Numbered from the stretch's first letter, positions 31,436 through 40,110 are shown. The stretch: DNA of 43,936 bases from Acidimicrobiales bacterium (GCA_040219085.1 JAVJTC010000043.1:68481-112416); one strand, 5' to 3'. Notes: a model not told the origin generated them from the sequence alone. Numbers and translations: made by a program.

Positions 31436-34159
31436 GGAGGATTCCTGCGCCTTGTCCGCCGCGGGCGCCTTGTCCGCCGCGGGCTTCTTCCTGGCAGCCG
31501 GCTTCTTGGCAGCCGGCTTCTTCTTGGCGGCCGGCTTCTTCTTCGCGGCTGGCTTGCGCTTCGCGGCAGGCTTCTTCTTGCCCCCGCCCGCCGCCTCCTT
31601 GTCACGCCGCATCTGGAGGAGCTCTGAGGCGCGCTCGTCGGTCAGCTCCTCGACGGTGTCGCCCTTGCGCAGCGAGGCGTTCACCTCTCCGTCGGTGACA
31701 TAGGGGCCGAATCGGCCGTCCTTGACCACCATCTTCTTGCCGCTGACGCCGTCCTCGCCGAGCTCGCGCAGCGGTGGCTTGGTGGTCTGGCCACGGCGGC
31801 GCTTCGGCTGGGCGTAGAGCGCGAGCGCCTCCTCGAGCGTGACCGTGAACAATTGGTCCTCGGTCTCGAGGGAACGGCTGTCCTTCGCCTTCTTGATGTA
31901 GGGCCCGTAGCGGCCGTTCTGGGCCGTGATCTCCTCACCGTCCGCGGGGTCCACGCCGACGACCCTCGGAAGCGACAGCAGTTTCATCGCGTCCTCGAAG
32001 GTCACCGTCGGCAGTTCCATGGACGACAGCAGCGACGCGGTCTTCGGTTTGGGGCCGTCGTCGGTCATCTCGCCCAGTTGGACATACGGTCCGAAGCGGC
32101 CCGCCTTCGCGATCACCGGAAGGTCCGTCTCGGGGTCGTTTCCGAGGACGCGTTCGTCAGAGGGGGCCTCGATGAACTCGACGGCCCGGGCGATCGTCAA
32201 CTCGTCGGGGGGGATCTCGTCGGGTACCGACGCCGTGTCCTCACCGCGCTGCACATAGGGGCCGTACCGACCGACCCGCGCCACCACCGGCCGCCCCTCG
32301 GCGTCCAGGCCGAGCGGGATGGAGTTGATGTCGCGGGCATCGATCTCGCCGAGGCGCTCGGACACCATCGCCTTGAGACCGGGACCGTCGTTCTCGCCGA
32401 AGTAGAAGAGGCGCAACCACGGGATGGCCTGGGTCAGGCCACCGGCGATGCCGTCGAGGTCATCCTCCATCCGCGCCGTGAACTCGTAGTCGATGAGATC
32501 GGGGAAGTGGCGTTCGAGCAGGGTCACCACGCTGAACGCCGTGAACGTCGGCACGAGGGCGGAGCCCTTCTTCCACACGTAGCCACGGTTCTGGATGGTT
32601 CCCATGATCGAGGCGTAGGTGGACGGACGACCGACGCCGAGTTCCTCGAGCCGCTTCACCAGCGACGCCTCCGTGTAGCGCGCCGGTGGCTGGGTCTCGT
32701 GACCGTCGACGGTGACATCGCCGACTCCGGCGGTGTCACCCTCGACGAGTGCAGGCAGCGCCCGCTCGTTCTCGTCAGGGGCGTCGCCGTCCACGTCCTC
32801 GACATACACACGCCGGAATCCCTGGTGGCTGATCACCGTGCCCGACGCCGACACGGTGGCGACCTGCCCCGTGGTGGCGGGGGCGTCGGCGCGCACCTGG
32901 ACGGTCTCACCGGTGGCGTCCGTCATCTGTGAGGCGATCGTGCGCTTCCAGATCAACTCGTAGACGTCGGCCTCGGACCTGGGCACCTCGGCGCGCACCG
33001 CGTCGGGGTCCCGGAACGAGTCACCCGCCGGGCGGATCGCCTCGTGGGCCTCCTGGGCGTTGCGGACCTTGCGGTTGTAGACGCGTGGGGCGTCGGGCAT
33101 GTGGTCCCGGCCGTACCGGTCGGCGATGGTCGCCCGGGCGGCCTTGACCGCGGTCTCCGACAGCGTCGTCGAGTCGGTCCGCATGTAGGTGATGTAGCCC
33201 TTCTCGTAGAGAGACTGGGCCGAGCGCATCGCCATCGCCGACGAGAGCCGCAACTTGCGGCCGGCTTCCTGCTGGAAGGTCGACGTCATGAAGGGGGCGG
33301 CGGGCCGACGGCGGTAGGGCTTGGCCTCCACGGACGTGACCACGGCGGTTGCGTCGGCGAGACCCTCGGCGAGCGACCGCACGGCCGCCTCGTCGAGGAC
33401 GACGACGTCGTCGCTGCGGAGCTGACCGTCCTGAGCGAAGTCACGGCCGCTCGCGACCCGGGTCCCGTCGACGGCCTGCAGCGACGCGGCGAAGCTGCGG
33501 GGCTCGTGGTTCTCTCCAGCGTCGAGGGTCACATCGAGATCCCAGTAGGACGCCGAGACGAAGGCCATGCGCTCTCGTTCGCGCTCGACGACGATGCGCG
33601 TGGCGACGCTCTGCACGCGGCCGGCGGACAGCCCCGGCAGGACCTTCTTCCACAGCACCGGCGAGACCTCGTAGCCGTAGAGGCGGTCGAGGAGCCGGCG
33701 GGCCTCCTGGGCGTCGACGAGGCGGCGGTCGATCTCGCGTGGGGAGGCGATGGCCTCCTGGATGGCCGCCGGGGTGATCTCGTGGAACACCATGCGTTTG
33801 ACGACGACCTTCTCCGGCGGCGAGAGCACCTCGAGGAGATGCCACGCGATCGCCTCACCCTCGCGGTCCTCATCAGTCGCGAGGTAGAGCTCGTCGGCGT
33901 CGGCGAGCAGCTTCTTCAGCTTGCGGATCTGGTCCTTCTTGTCGGCGTTGACGACGTAGAGCGGCTTGAAGTCGTTCTCCGTGTCGATCCCCAGCCGCGC
34001 CCACGTCTCGCCCTTGTGGCTGGCGGGGACCTCCGCTGCGCTACCGGGCAGATCACGGACGTGTCCGATCGACGACTCGACGACGAAACCGTCGCCGAGG
34101 TAGCCCGCGATGGTGCGGGCCTTGGCGGGGGACTCGACGATGACGAGGGAGGTTGGCAC
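31433..34159 (-). CDS. topA: DNA topoisomerase I
   Basis: TopA relaxes negative supercoils through a transient 5'-phosphotyrosine. The 908-residue protein starts with the Toprim segment LVIVESPAKARTIAGYL (Glu at about 9), has ATDEDREGEAIAWHL at about 94-108, the active tyrosine in GYITYMRTDSTTLS (Tyr about 325), and four C-terminal repeats with GRYGPYV-type cores instead of zinc fingers. A Lys/Pro/Ala-rich tail of about 45 residues closes it, as in actinobacterial enzymes. The GTG start 7 nt after TACCCT gives VPTSLVIVES; an ATG seven codons upstream lies inside the promoter. Confidence 0.97.
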   Translation of the reverse strand: MPTSLVIVESPAKARTIAGYLGDGFVVESSIGHVRDLPGSAAEVPASHKGETWARLGIDTENDFKPLYVVNADKKDQIRKLKKLLADADELYLATDEDREGEAIAWHLLEVLSPPEKVVVKRMVFHEITPAAIQEAIASPREIDRRLVDAQEARRLLDRLYGYEVSPVLWKKVLPGLSAGRVQSVATRIVVERERERMAFVSASYWDLDVTLDAGENHEPRSFAASLQAVDGTRVASGRDFAQDGQLRSDDVVVLDEAAVRSLAEGLADATAVVTSVEAKPYRRRPAAPFMTSTFQQEAGRKLRLSSAMAMRSAQSLYEKGYITYMRTDSTTLSETAVKAARATIADRYGRDHMPDAPRVYNRKVRNAQEAHEAIRPAGDSFRDPDAVRAEVPRSEADVYELIWKRTIASQMTDATGETVQVRADAPATTGQVATVSASGTVISHQGFRRVYVEDVDGDAPDENERALPALVEGDTAGVGDVTVDGHETQPPARYTEASLVKRLEELGVGRPSTYASIMGTIQNRGYVWKKGSALVPTFTAFSVVTLLERHFPDLIDYEFTARMEDDLDGIAGGLTQAIPWLRLFYFGENDGPGLKAMVSERLGEIDARDINSIPLGLDAEGRPVVARVGRYGPYVQRGEDTASVPDEIPPDELTIARAVEFIEAPSDERVLGNDPETDLPVIAKAGRFGPYVQLGEMTDDGPKPKTASLLSSMELPTVTFEDAMKLLSLPRVVGVDPADGEEITAQNGRYGPYIKKAKDSRSLETEDQLFTVTLEEALALYAQPKRRRGQTTKPPLRELGEDGVSGKKMVVKDGRFGPYVTDGEVNASLRKGDTVEELTDERASELLQMRRDKEAAGGGKKKPAAKRKPAAKKKPAAKKKPAAKKPAARKKPAADKAPAADKAQESS
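31443..31590 (-). repeat. KPAAK-type coding repeats in the topA tail
   Basis: Short degenerate repeats code for Lys-Pro-Ala-Ala-Lys units forming the basic tail of topoisomerase I. Such tails in actinobacterial TopA aid DNA binding and processivity. Confidence 0.8.
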
Positions 34160-34166
34160 GAGTCGA

Positions 34167-34197
34167 AGGGTATGAGGCACCCGGACGAAAATGTCAA
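34167..34197 (-). promoter_or_regulatory. topA promoter (TTGACA-N19-TACCCT, leaderless)
   Basis: A perfect -35 TTGACA (34197-34192) is 19 nt from TACCCT (34172-34167), which lies 7 nt before the GTG start. This is the clearest full promoter in the window, though the spacer is slightly long. Confidence 0.7.
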
Positions 34198-34207
34198 GGC
34201 GTGGCGG

Positions 34208-35659
34208 TCAGCGGTCCTCACGATCGGCGTGGCCGTGCCGCTTCGCCGCCTGCGCCAGCACCCCGAGACCGACCACCGCGGCGACCGTCGATGCCGCGAG
34301 GATCCCGATCTTCGCCTCGTCGGCGGCGCGGGCCAGCTCGGCCTCTTCGCCCGCCGCGACCTCCCCGCCTTCGGGGAGGTCCCGGGCGACCTCGAAGACC
34401 TCGCCCGCGGCCACCTCCGCCTCGATCGGCTCCCTGTCGCCCTCGAAGGCGAGCGTGGTGACGAAGATGGAGACCGTGAAGCCGATCCCCGCCACGATGG
34501 CCAGACCGAGGAGATGGATTCGGGTCATCGAGCGAGGCCTGGTGGCGATACGGAGACGCTCGGCGAGCAGCGTGAACGCGGTGACGCCGATGGTCTTGCC
34601 GATCACGAGTCCGAAGGCCACGCCGAGAGTGACCCGCGAGGACACCGCTCCCCGCAGCACGTCGTTGGAGAGCACGACACCCGCGTTGGCGAGCGCGAAC
34701 AGCGGGATGATCACGTAGGCCGTGAAGGGATGCAGAGCGGTCTCGAGTCGCTCGGCCACCGATCGTGACTCGACGATGTTGAAGTTCGCCCACCTCACGT
34801 CGACGAGGAACACCTCGGCCTTGTCCCTCAGCCACTCCGCCACCCGTCGGGCCTCGTCCTCGGTCTGCAGAGGTCGAGCCGGGGTCATGAGGCCGAGAGA
34901 GACGCCGGCGATGGTGGCCTCGACGCCGGACTTGAGCGTCGCCCACCACACGAACGCGCCGACGAGCACGTAGGCCGGGATGGCCCAGATGCGCAGGCGC
35001 TTCATGATCTGCACAAGGACCAGCAGACCCGCCGCGGTCGCCAGCCAGCCGAACGCGAGGTTGTCCGTGTAGAAGACGGCGATGACGAGGATCGCGAGGA
35101 CGTCGTCGACGATCGCGAGGGTCAGCAGGAACAGCTTCAGGGCCCGGGGGATCCGCGTCCCGAGTAGCGACACCACCCCGACAGCGAACGCGATGTCGGT
35201 CGCGACGGGGATGCCCCAGCCGTCGGCGAAGTCGCCCCCGATGTTGAAGCCGGTGTAGATCAGCGCGGGGACGATCATCCCGCCCACTGCGGCGATGGCC
35301 GGGAGTGCCGCGGCCCGGGGGTTGCGGAGCTGACCGGTGACGAGCTCGCGTTTGATCTCGAGTCCGACGACGAAGAAGAACAGAGCCATGAGCGCGTCGT
35401 TGACGAGCGCTCCGAGCGGATCGGCGAAGACCTCGACGCCGCCGACGGCGATGTCGACCGACGCTCCCCAGAAGTCGAAGTAGGAACCCTGGGCGGGCGA
35501 GTTGACCCACACGAGCGCGGCCACGGTCGCCACCAGGAGAAGGATGCCGCCGGCCGCCTCGACAGCCAGGAAGCGATTGACCGGTCGCCCGATGTAGCGG
35601 GCCAGCGCGCTGTCGCGCCCGAGGAACGTCAGATCAGAAAGTGGGGTCTCGCCAGCCAA
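34208..35659 (-). CDS. nhaA: Na+/H+ antiporter NhaA
   Basis: NhaA exchanges protons for sodium across the membrane. The 483-residue protein has the NhaA core: FFFVVGLEIKREL near 94-106, PVATDIAFAVGVVSLLG with Asp at about 154, and LAIVDDVLAILVIAVFY with Asp-Asp at about 185-186, the ion-binding site. Compared with E. coli NhaA it has an acidic insertion of about 35 residues (FEVARDLPEGGEV, AAGEEAELARAAD) between the last two helices. The start is a TTG 6 nt after GAGG; the nearby ATG is out of frame. It may share function with the other ion transporters in halotolerance. Confidence 0.94.
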   Translation of the reverse strand: MAGETPLSDLTFLGRDSALARYIGRPVNRFLAVEAAGGILLLVATVAALVWVNSPAQGSYFDFWGASVDIAVGGVEVFADPLGALVNDALMALFFFVVGLEIKRELVTGQLRNPRAAALPAIAAVGGMIVPALIYTGFNIGGDFADGWGIPVATDIAFAVGVVSLLGTRIPRALKLFLLTLAIVDDVLAILVIAVFYTDNLAFGWLATAAGLLVLVQIMKRLRIWAIPAYVLVGAFVWWATLKSGVEATIAGVSLGLMTPARPLQTEDEARRVAEWLRDKAEVFLVDVRWANFNIVESRSVAERLETALHPFTAYVIIPLFALANAGVVLSNDVLRGAVSSRVTLGVAFGLVIGKTIGVTAFTLLAERLRIATRPRSMTRIHLLGLAIVAGIGFTVSIFVTTLAFEGDREPIEAEVAAGEVFEVARDLPEGGEVAAGEEAELARAADEAKIGILAASTVAAVVGLGVLAQAAKRHGHADREDR

Positions 35660-35687
35660 TCCATGCCTCGCTCAGCGTCGACACGAC

Positions 35688-35693
35688 ACGGTA
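35688..35693 (-). promoter_or_regulatory. -10 element of nhaA
   Basis: TACCGT lies just after the end of the preceding gene and gives a leader of about 20-25 nt with the GAGG ribosome site before the TTG. Confidence 0.45.
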
Positions 35694-35699
35694 CCGGTC

Positions 35700-36239
35700 T
35701 CACTCGAAGTAGCGGATCTCTCCGTCCGAGCCCCTGACCACCGCCTCCAGCGCGAGGTGCACCGCATGGTGCAGTTCCCGGAAGTGCACCACTGCCAGGT
35801 CGAAGTCGTCCACGTCGGAGCTGTCGTCGGAATCTCCGTCGCCCGGCGCCTCCGGCATCGCGTCATCGAGATCGGCGAGGTCAGCGAGGGCCCGGTCCCA
35901 GTCGGTCGAGGACGCCTGGACGCTCAGCGCCATCGACGGCGCCTGGAGCAGGGCCCGGTCCAGGTCCTGGATGATGGCGATGACGACGTCGGTGGAGGTC
36001 CTCACGCCGGGGGTGGCGATCAGGTTCAGAGCCTGCAGTTTGCGCATCGCCATGGCGGCGATCATCTGTGGATCGCCGAGCTCGGCCACGGCCGAATCGA
36101 TCGACGTCAGATCGAGTGACACCACGGACTCCACGGCGAACCAGTCACGGAGGAGTTCGAAGAGCTCTGTGGTCACCCCGTCGAGGGCCAGCAACTCGTC
36201 GGGTTTCGGTTGCGCCGCCGGGCGCGCCGCGTCATCCAT
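35700..36239 (-). CDS. Uncharacterized acidic protein of the STAS/HATPase operon
   Basis: I do not recognise this 179-residue protein. It is acidic, mostly helical by composition, with segments LLALDGVTTELFELLRDWF, SIDSAVAELGDPQMIAAMAM, VVIAIIQDLDRALLQAPSM and a Ser/Asp-rich stretch (GDGDSDDSSDVDDFD) before the last helix. No membrane helix or signal is visible. The ATG overlaps the anti-sigma gene stop by 8 nt (ATGGATGA), so it is coupled to the partner-switch pair and may be its third component or output. No sigma factor or PP2C phosphatase is visible close by. Confidence 0.7.
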   Translation of the reverse strand: MDDAARPAAQPKPDELLALDGVTTELFELLRDWFAVESVVSLDLTSIDSAVAELGDPQMIAAMAMRKLQALNLIATPGVRTSTDVVIAIIQDLDRALLQAPSMALSVQASSTDWDRALADLADLDDAMPEAPGDGDSDDSSDVDDFDLAVVHFRELHHAVHLALEAVVRGSDGEIRYFE

Positions 36240-36687
36240 CGACGATCGTCGACGGCTCAGGGCGGTGCCGCGAGGTGTAGACGACGAGACGAACCGCCGT
36301 CCCCTTCTCCGAGCTGCGGATCTCGTGATGGTCCGCGAGCACCCGCATGAGCGGGATGCCGAGGCCGCGTTCGAAGTCCAGACGGTCCGGCGAGCTGACG
36401 TGGGGAAGGGTCTCCAGGGCGTCGGGCTCGAAGCCCGCCCCCCGATCGGTGACCTCCACCTCGATCCGGTCCTCACCGAGGTCGAGGCGGATCAGCACCC
36501 GCTCGTCGCTGTCCACCCGGGTGTGGGCCTCCATCGCGTTCGTCGTGGCCTCCGAGACGATCAGACGCAGGTCGTCGACGCGCTCGTCGCGGCGCATCGG
36601 TTCGAGATCCGCGGCGGCAGCCACCACGGCGCGCACGAGCGACAGGTATTCGGGACGGGCGGGAACATGCAACTCTACGTGACTCAA
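36232..36687 (-). CDS. RsbW-like anti-sigma / HATPase kinase
   Basis: The 151-residue protein belongs to the GHKL ATPase group that includes RsbW and SpoIIAB. It has the N box IVSEATTNAMEAH at about 43-55, the G1 box TDRGAGFEP at about 80-88, the G2 box ERGLGIPLMRVLADH at about 106-120 and the GTAVRL segment. Such proteins bind a sigma factor and phosphorylate an STAS antagonist. The start is a TTG in a TTGA overlap with the STAS stop, preceded by GGAGG about 10 nt away. The STAS gene upstream is the expected partner. Confidence 0.9.
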   Translation of the reverse strand: MSHVELHVPARPEYLSLVRAVVAAAADLEPMRRDERVDDLRLIVSEATTNAMEAHTRVDSDERVLIRLDLGEDRIEVEVTDRGAGFEPDALETLPHVSSPDRLDFERGLGIPLMRVLADHHEIRSSEKGTAVRLVVYTSRHRPEPSTIVDG

Positions 36688-37055
36688 CGCGGTGGCACCT
36701 CCGCGTCGGGCGAGCTCGGAACCCGCTCGCAGGCCGAGGCGACGTCGTCGTAGATGGCGAAGACAGCGGTGAGCCGGGTCATGCGGAACAACTCGAGGAT
36801 GTTCTCGCGGCCACAGACGACCGTCATCTCCCCTGCGGCCGATGTCACCCGCTTGAGCGCACCCACGAGCACGCCCAGGCCGGTGGAATCCACGAAACCG
36901 ACGTCGCCGAGATCGAGCACGAGCCACCGGATGCCGCCGCCGACCAGGTCGACGACCGCGCGTCGCACGGCGGGGGCACTGGCCATGTCGATCTCACCGT
37001 GGACGTGGAGGACGGTCCACGGCCCACTCTCCGAGATCCTGAACGTCGGGTCCAC
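36684..37055 (-). CDS. STAS-domain anti-sigma factor antagonist
   Basis: The 123-residue protein is a single STAS domain: WTVLHVHGEIDMASAPAVRR near the N-terminus and DLGDVGFVDSTGLGVLVGAL around residue 48-67, with Ser at about 57 as the likely phosphorylation site. It is the expected partner of the HATPase kinase encoded next. The start is a GTG 5 nt after GGAGG. An adjacent promoter (TACGGT at 37099-37104) gives a leader of about 37 nt, so this operon is not leaderless. Confidence 0.92.
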   Translation of the reverse strand: MDPTFRISESGPWTVLHVHGEIDMASAPAVRRAVVDLVGGGIRWLVLDLGDVGFVDSTGLGVLVGALKRVTSAAGEMTVVCGRENILELFRMTRLTAVFAIYDDVASACERVPSSPDAEVPPR

Positions 37056-37098
37056 TCCGTCCTCCGTGTCCGGCAGCGCCGCGATGTGCGCCCGCACA

Positions 37099-37104
37099 AC
37101 CGTA
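37099..37104 (-). promoter_or_regulatory. -10 element of STAS/HATPase operon
   Basis: TACGGT lies about 44 bp upstream of the STAS GTG and diverges from the helicase promoter 50 bp away. Confidence 0.45.
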
Positions 37105-37153
37105 CCGGCTCCGGGGAGGCGGGCCGGGCTGGGCGGAACCCCGGGAATGTAAT

Positions 37154-37159
37154 TACGCT
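37154..37159 (+). promoter_or_regulatory. -10 element of helicase gene
   Basis: TACGCT would give a leader of about 25 nt containing GGAGG. The same region also holds GGAAT-N18-CTT (37145 onward), one base from the SigR-type consensus. Confidence 0.45.
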
Positions 37160-37190
37160 GACGGAACTTCCCGCGGCGACTGGAGGGCCG

Positions 37191-39449
37191 GTGGCTCTCA
37201 CCACGAGCACCCTCGACGACGTCATCGGCCGGCTCGCCGACGACGGGCGTCTCGTGCACGTCGAGCACCTCCCCGCGCGACCGGCGCGCCACGGACGCCC
37301 CGAGACTCCGGTCGACCCCGCGCTGCTCGCCCGGGCCGGTGTCGACGAGCTGTGGAGCCACCAGGCCGAGGCGGTCGACCTGTTGCGCGCGGGAACCTCG
37401 GTCGTCGTCGCCACGGGCACGGCGTCGGGCAAGTCGCTGTGTTACCAGATCCCCGTGGCCGAGGCGGTCGGCGCTGACGACCCCGGTACGGCTCTGGCGA
37501 TCTACCCGACGAAGGCCCTGGCCCAGGACCAGCTGCGGTCCTTCGCCCGGATCCTGCCGTCCCGATCCGTGGTGGCCACCTACGACGGCGACACCGCCGG
37601 CGAACAACGGGGTTGGCTGCGCACCAACGCCGACGTCGTGTTGACGAACCCCGAGATGCTCCACTCGTCGATACTGCCGAACCACCCCCGCTGGGGGCGT
37701 TTCCTCGCACGGCTGCGCTACGTCATCGTCGACGAGCTCCACGTCCTGCGGGGCGTCTTCGGGACCCACACGGCACACGTCCTGCGCCGGCTCGCCCGCA
37801 TCTGCGCCCTGCACGGCACCGAGCCCACCTTCGCGTTCACCTCCGCGACCATCGGCGAACCCGCCCGGCTCGCGGCCGACCTCTGCGGGAACGCGGTCAC
37901 GTCCGTCGACGGCGACGGCTCGCCGCGTGGACCCCGGATGTTCGCCCTGCTCGACCCGCCGGTCCTCGACCCCGCCAGCGGCGTGCGGTCTTCGGCCAAC
38001 AGCGAGACGGGTGCCGCCGTGGCGGACCTGGTCGACGCCGGCCACAGGACCATCGCCTTCTGTCGCAGCCGCAAGGGCACGGAACTCGTTGCGGCCGACA
38101 TCCGGCGTCGCATCCCCGGCCGCGCCGACGAGGTCCGCTCGTACCGCAGTGGCTACCTCGCCGAGGAGCGCCGGGCGATCGAAGACGAACTCGCCGCCGG
38201 CACGGTCTCCGCGGTGGTCGCAACGAGCGCGCTCGAGCTCGGCGTCGACATCGGCGGCCTCGACGCGTGCGTCCTCAACGGATTCCCCGGGACCATCGCC
38301 GCCATGTGGCAACAGGCCGGTCGTGCCGGCAGGTCCAGCGGCGAGTCCATCGCCGTGCTCGTCGCCGGCGAGGACCAGCTGGACCGGTGGCTCGTCGAGC
38401 ACCCCCACGAGGTCTTCTCACGGCCACCCGAGCCGGCGGTCGTCAACCTCGCCAATCCCTTCGTCCTCGATCCCCACCTCGCCTGCGCCGCGTTCGAGGC
38501 ACCGCTCAGCCACGACGACGAACGCTGGTGGCCCGGCATGCTCGACGACGGCGTGCGCCGCCTGGTGTGCGACGACCAGCTACGGACCAGGCGACGCGCC
38601 GCCGGCCCCTTCGCCGTGTGGACGGGACACGGCCGACCGGGGACCAACCTGAGCCTGCGCAGCGGCTCCGCGGGCGAAGTGAGGATCGTCACAAGCGACG
38701 GGACGCTGATCGGCACCGTCGACGAGGCGCGCTCGCACACCTCGGTGCACGACGGTGCCATCTACCTCCACCGCGGAGCGACATACCGCGTCCAGACCCT
38801 CGACCTCGACGGGCGCGAGGCCGTCGTCGAACCGTGCGACGGCGACGAGTACACCCAGGCACGGTCGGACACGACCATCGTCGTGACGGGTACCGAGTCC
38901 ACCCGACGTGCGGGCCGGGCGGAACTCTGCCTCGGCTCGGTCGAGGTCCGCACCCATGTCACCGGCTATCAGCGTCGCGAGGTCCGCAGCCGCAGAATCC
39001 TCGGCAACCACGTTCTCGATCTGCCCCTGCAGCGCCTGGCGACGCGGGCGTTCTGGTACACGGTCGACGACGACCTCGTGGAGGCGGCGGGTTTGGGCGA
39101 CGGCGCCCTGGGCGGCACCCTCCACGCGATCGAACACGCGGCGATCGGCATCCTGCCCCTGTTCACGATCTGTGACCGTTGGGACGTGGGTGGCGTCTCG
39201 ATCGCCCTGCATCCCGACACGGGACTCCCGACGATCTTCGTCTACGACGGCTACCCGGGCGGAGCGGGGATCGCCGAGTTGGGGTACGAGGCGGCAGACC
39301 GCCACCTCGCCGCGGCCCGCGACGTCATCGCCGCCTGTGGCTGTGACGACGGCTGCCCCTCCTGTGTTCAGTCACCGAAGTGCGGAAATGGGAACGACCC
39401 GTTGGACAAGGCGGGCGCGCTCGCGCTACTCGCCCGGATCCTCGACTGA
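37191..39449 (+). CDS. MrfA-like DEAD/DEAH-box helicase with DUF1998 domain
   Basis: The 752-residue superfamily 2 helicase has the Walker A GTASGKSLCYQIPVA, DELHVLRG (motif II), FTSATIG (motif III), TIAFCRSRKGTEL, then ATSALELGVDIGGLDACV and QQAGRAGRSS (motifs V and VI). The C-terminal DUF1998 part ends in CGCDDGCPSCVQSPKCG, four cysteines that bind zinc in MrfA. MrfA of Bacillus removes mitomycin lesions; a repair role is inferred. GTG 37191 follows GGAGG by 4-5 nt. The gene is convergent with the tad operon, the same layout as in mycobacteria. Confidence 0.92.
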   Translation: MALTTSTLDDVIGRLADDGRLVHVEHLPARPARHGRPETPVDPALLARAGVDELWSHQAEAVDLLRAGTSVVVATGTASGKSLCYQIPVAEAVGADDPGTALAIYPTKALAQDQLRSFARILPSRSVVATYDGDTAGEQRGWLRTNADVVLTNPEMLHSSILPNHPRWGRFLARLRYVIVDELHVLRGVFGTHTAHVLRRLARICALHGTEPTFAFTSATIGEPARLAADLCGNAVTSVDGDGSPRGPRMFALLDPPVLDPASGVRSSANSETGAAVADLVDAGHRTIAFCRSRKGTELVAADIRRRIPGRADEVRSYRSGYLAEERRAIEDELAAGTVSAVVATSALELGVDIGGLDACVLNGFPGTIAAMWQQAGRAGRSSGESIAVLVAGEDQLDRWLVEHPHEVFSRPPEPAVVNLANPFVLDPHLACAAFEAPLSHDDERWWPGMLDDGVRRLVCDDQLRTRRRAAGPFAVWTGHGRPGTNLSLRSGSAGEVRIVTSDGTLIGTVDEARSHTSVHDGAIYLHRGATYRVQTLDLDGREAVVEPCDGDEYTQARSDTTIVVTGTESTRRAGRAELCLGSVEVRTHVTGYQRREVRSRRILGNHVLDLPLQRLATRAFWYTVDDDLVEAAGLGDGALGGTLHAIEHAAIGILPLFTICDRWDVGGVSIALHPDTGLPTIFVYDGYPGGAGIAELGYEAADRHLAAARDVIAACGCDDGCPSCVQSPKCGNGNDPLDKAGALALLARILD

Positions 39450-39460
39450 GGCGGTCCGGC

Positions 39461-39841
39461 TCACCCCTCGGCCAGCATCGTCACCGAGTCGGTGAGGACG
39501 ACGTCGTCGAGCAGCGCTCCGACGAGGGGCACCTCGGTGGGGGCCCGGTAGGTGACCGTCACCGTCACGTCCGAACCGGGCGAGGCCGAACCCGAGACCG
39601 ACACCGTCAGCCGGGCAGGGTCGAGGTCCGCCGCACCCAGCGCAGCGGAACGGGCGGCGCCCGCATCATTGTGGATCGCCACCACCCGGGCCGCCTCCCG
39701 CGCGGCGTGAGTGGTCATGATCCGGGCGTGGACGACCAGCCCGACCTGCACCACGAGCAGCGCCGCCAGGGCCACGACGGGGAGAACGAGCGCGAACTCC
39801 ACGGTGGACTGCCCCCGCTCGCCTCCCCGCCGATGCCTCAC
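39461..39841 (-). CDS. tadE: TadE-like pseudopilin
   Basis: The 126-residue protein begins with a basic leader and the TadE signature RGQSTVEFALVLPVVALAALL, which a prepilin peptidase may cut, then a hydrophobic helix and an extracytoplasmic domain (LDPARLTVSVSGSASPGSDV). TadE/F proteins are minor pilins of tad pili. The GTG overlaps the preceding pilin stop (GTGA). It is the last gene of the tad operon; no TadF, TadG or prepilin peptidase is visible. Confidence 0.85.
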   Translation of the reverse strand: MRHRRGGERGQSTVEFALVLPVVALAALLVVQVGLVVHARIMTTHAAREAARVVAIHNDAGAARSAALGAADLDPARLTVSVSGSASPGSDVTVTVTYRAPTEVPLVGALLDDVVLTDSVTMLAEG

Positions 39842-40053
39842 GCGACGAGCCCGGTGATGGACCGCATCACCGCATCGAAGAGCGCGCCGATGCGGTTGCT
39901 CTCGCCCGCCCACGCGACGAGGAGCATCGCGACGGTGGCAGCACCGAGAAGCACGAGGGCGTACTCCGCGGTGGTCTGCGCCGACGTCGACCGCAGCGAT
40001 GTGAGCAGGCGCCGCAGGCGGTCCGGGATTGCAGGTGAGTCTTCGGTTGTCAT
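39838..40053 (-). CDS. Flp/DUF4244-like pilin
   Basis: The 71-residue protein has a basic leader (IPDRLRRLLTSLRS), then STSAQTTAEYALVLLGAATVAMLLVAW, a helix with the Glu-Tyr of Flp pilins, and a short outer tail (ALFDAVMRSITGLVA). DUF4244/Flp pilins are cut after a Gly before the xxxxEY motif; here that place has Ala-Gln, so processing is uncertain. It is the major-pilin position between tadC and tadE. The start codon ATG is preceded by AAGGGA at about 12 nt. Confidence 0.82.
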   Translation of the reverse strand: MTTEDSPAIPDRLRRLLTSLRSTSAQTTAEYALVLLGAATVAMLLVAWAGESNRIGALFDAVMRSITGLVA

Positions 40054-40110
40054 GACGAGGTGTTTCCCTTCGCTGTGAGAGTTCGCGGGGAAGTGGGGGC
40101 GCCGAGGGCT

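Noticed and set aside
30278-31627. A 449-codon plus-strand frame opposite the MFS and topA genes
   Set aside because: Composition is that of antisense DNA (His/Asp/Arg-rich), and the MFS gene on the other strand has clear membrane helices.
33044-34768. A 574-codon plus-strand frame opposite topA and nhaA
   Set aside because: Both minus-strand genes have complete motifs over this span; the plus frame is Arg/Gly/Asp-rich without any family signature.
36684-38408. Upstream extension of the STAS gene to 574 codons
   Set aside because: The extra part lies antisense to the helicase and a ribosome site plus GTG mark the domain start at 37055.
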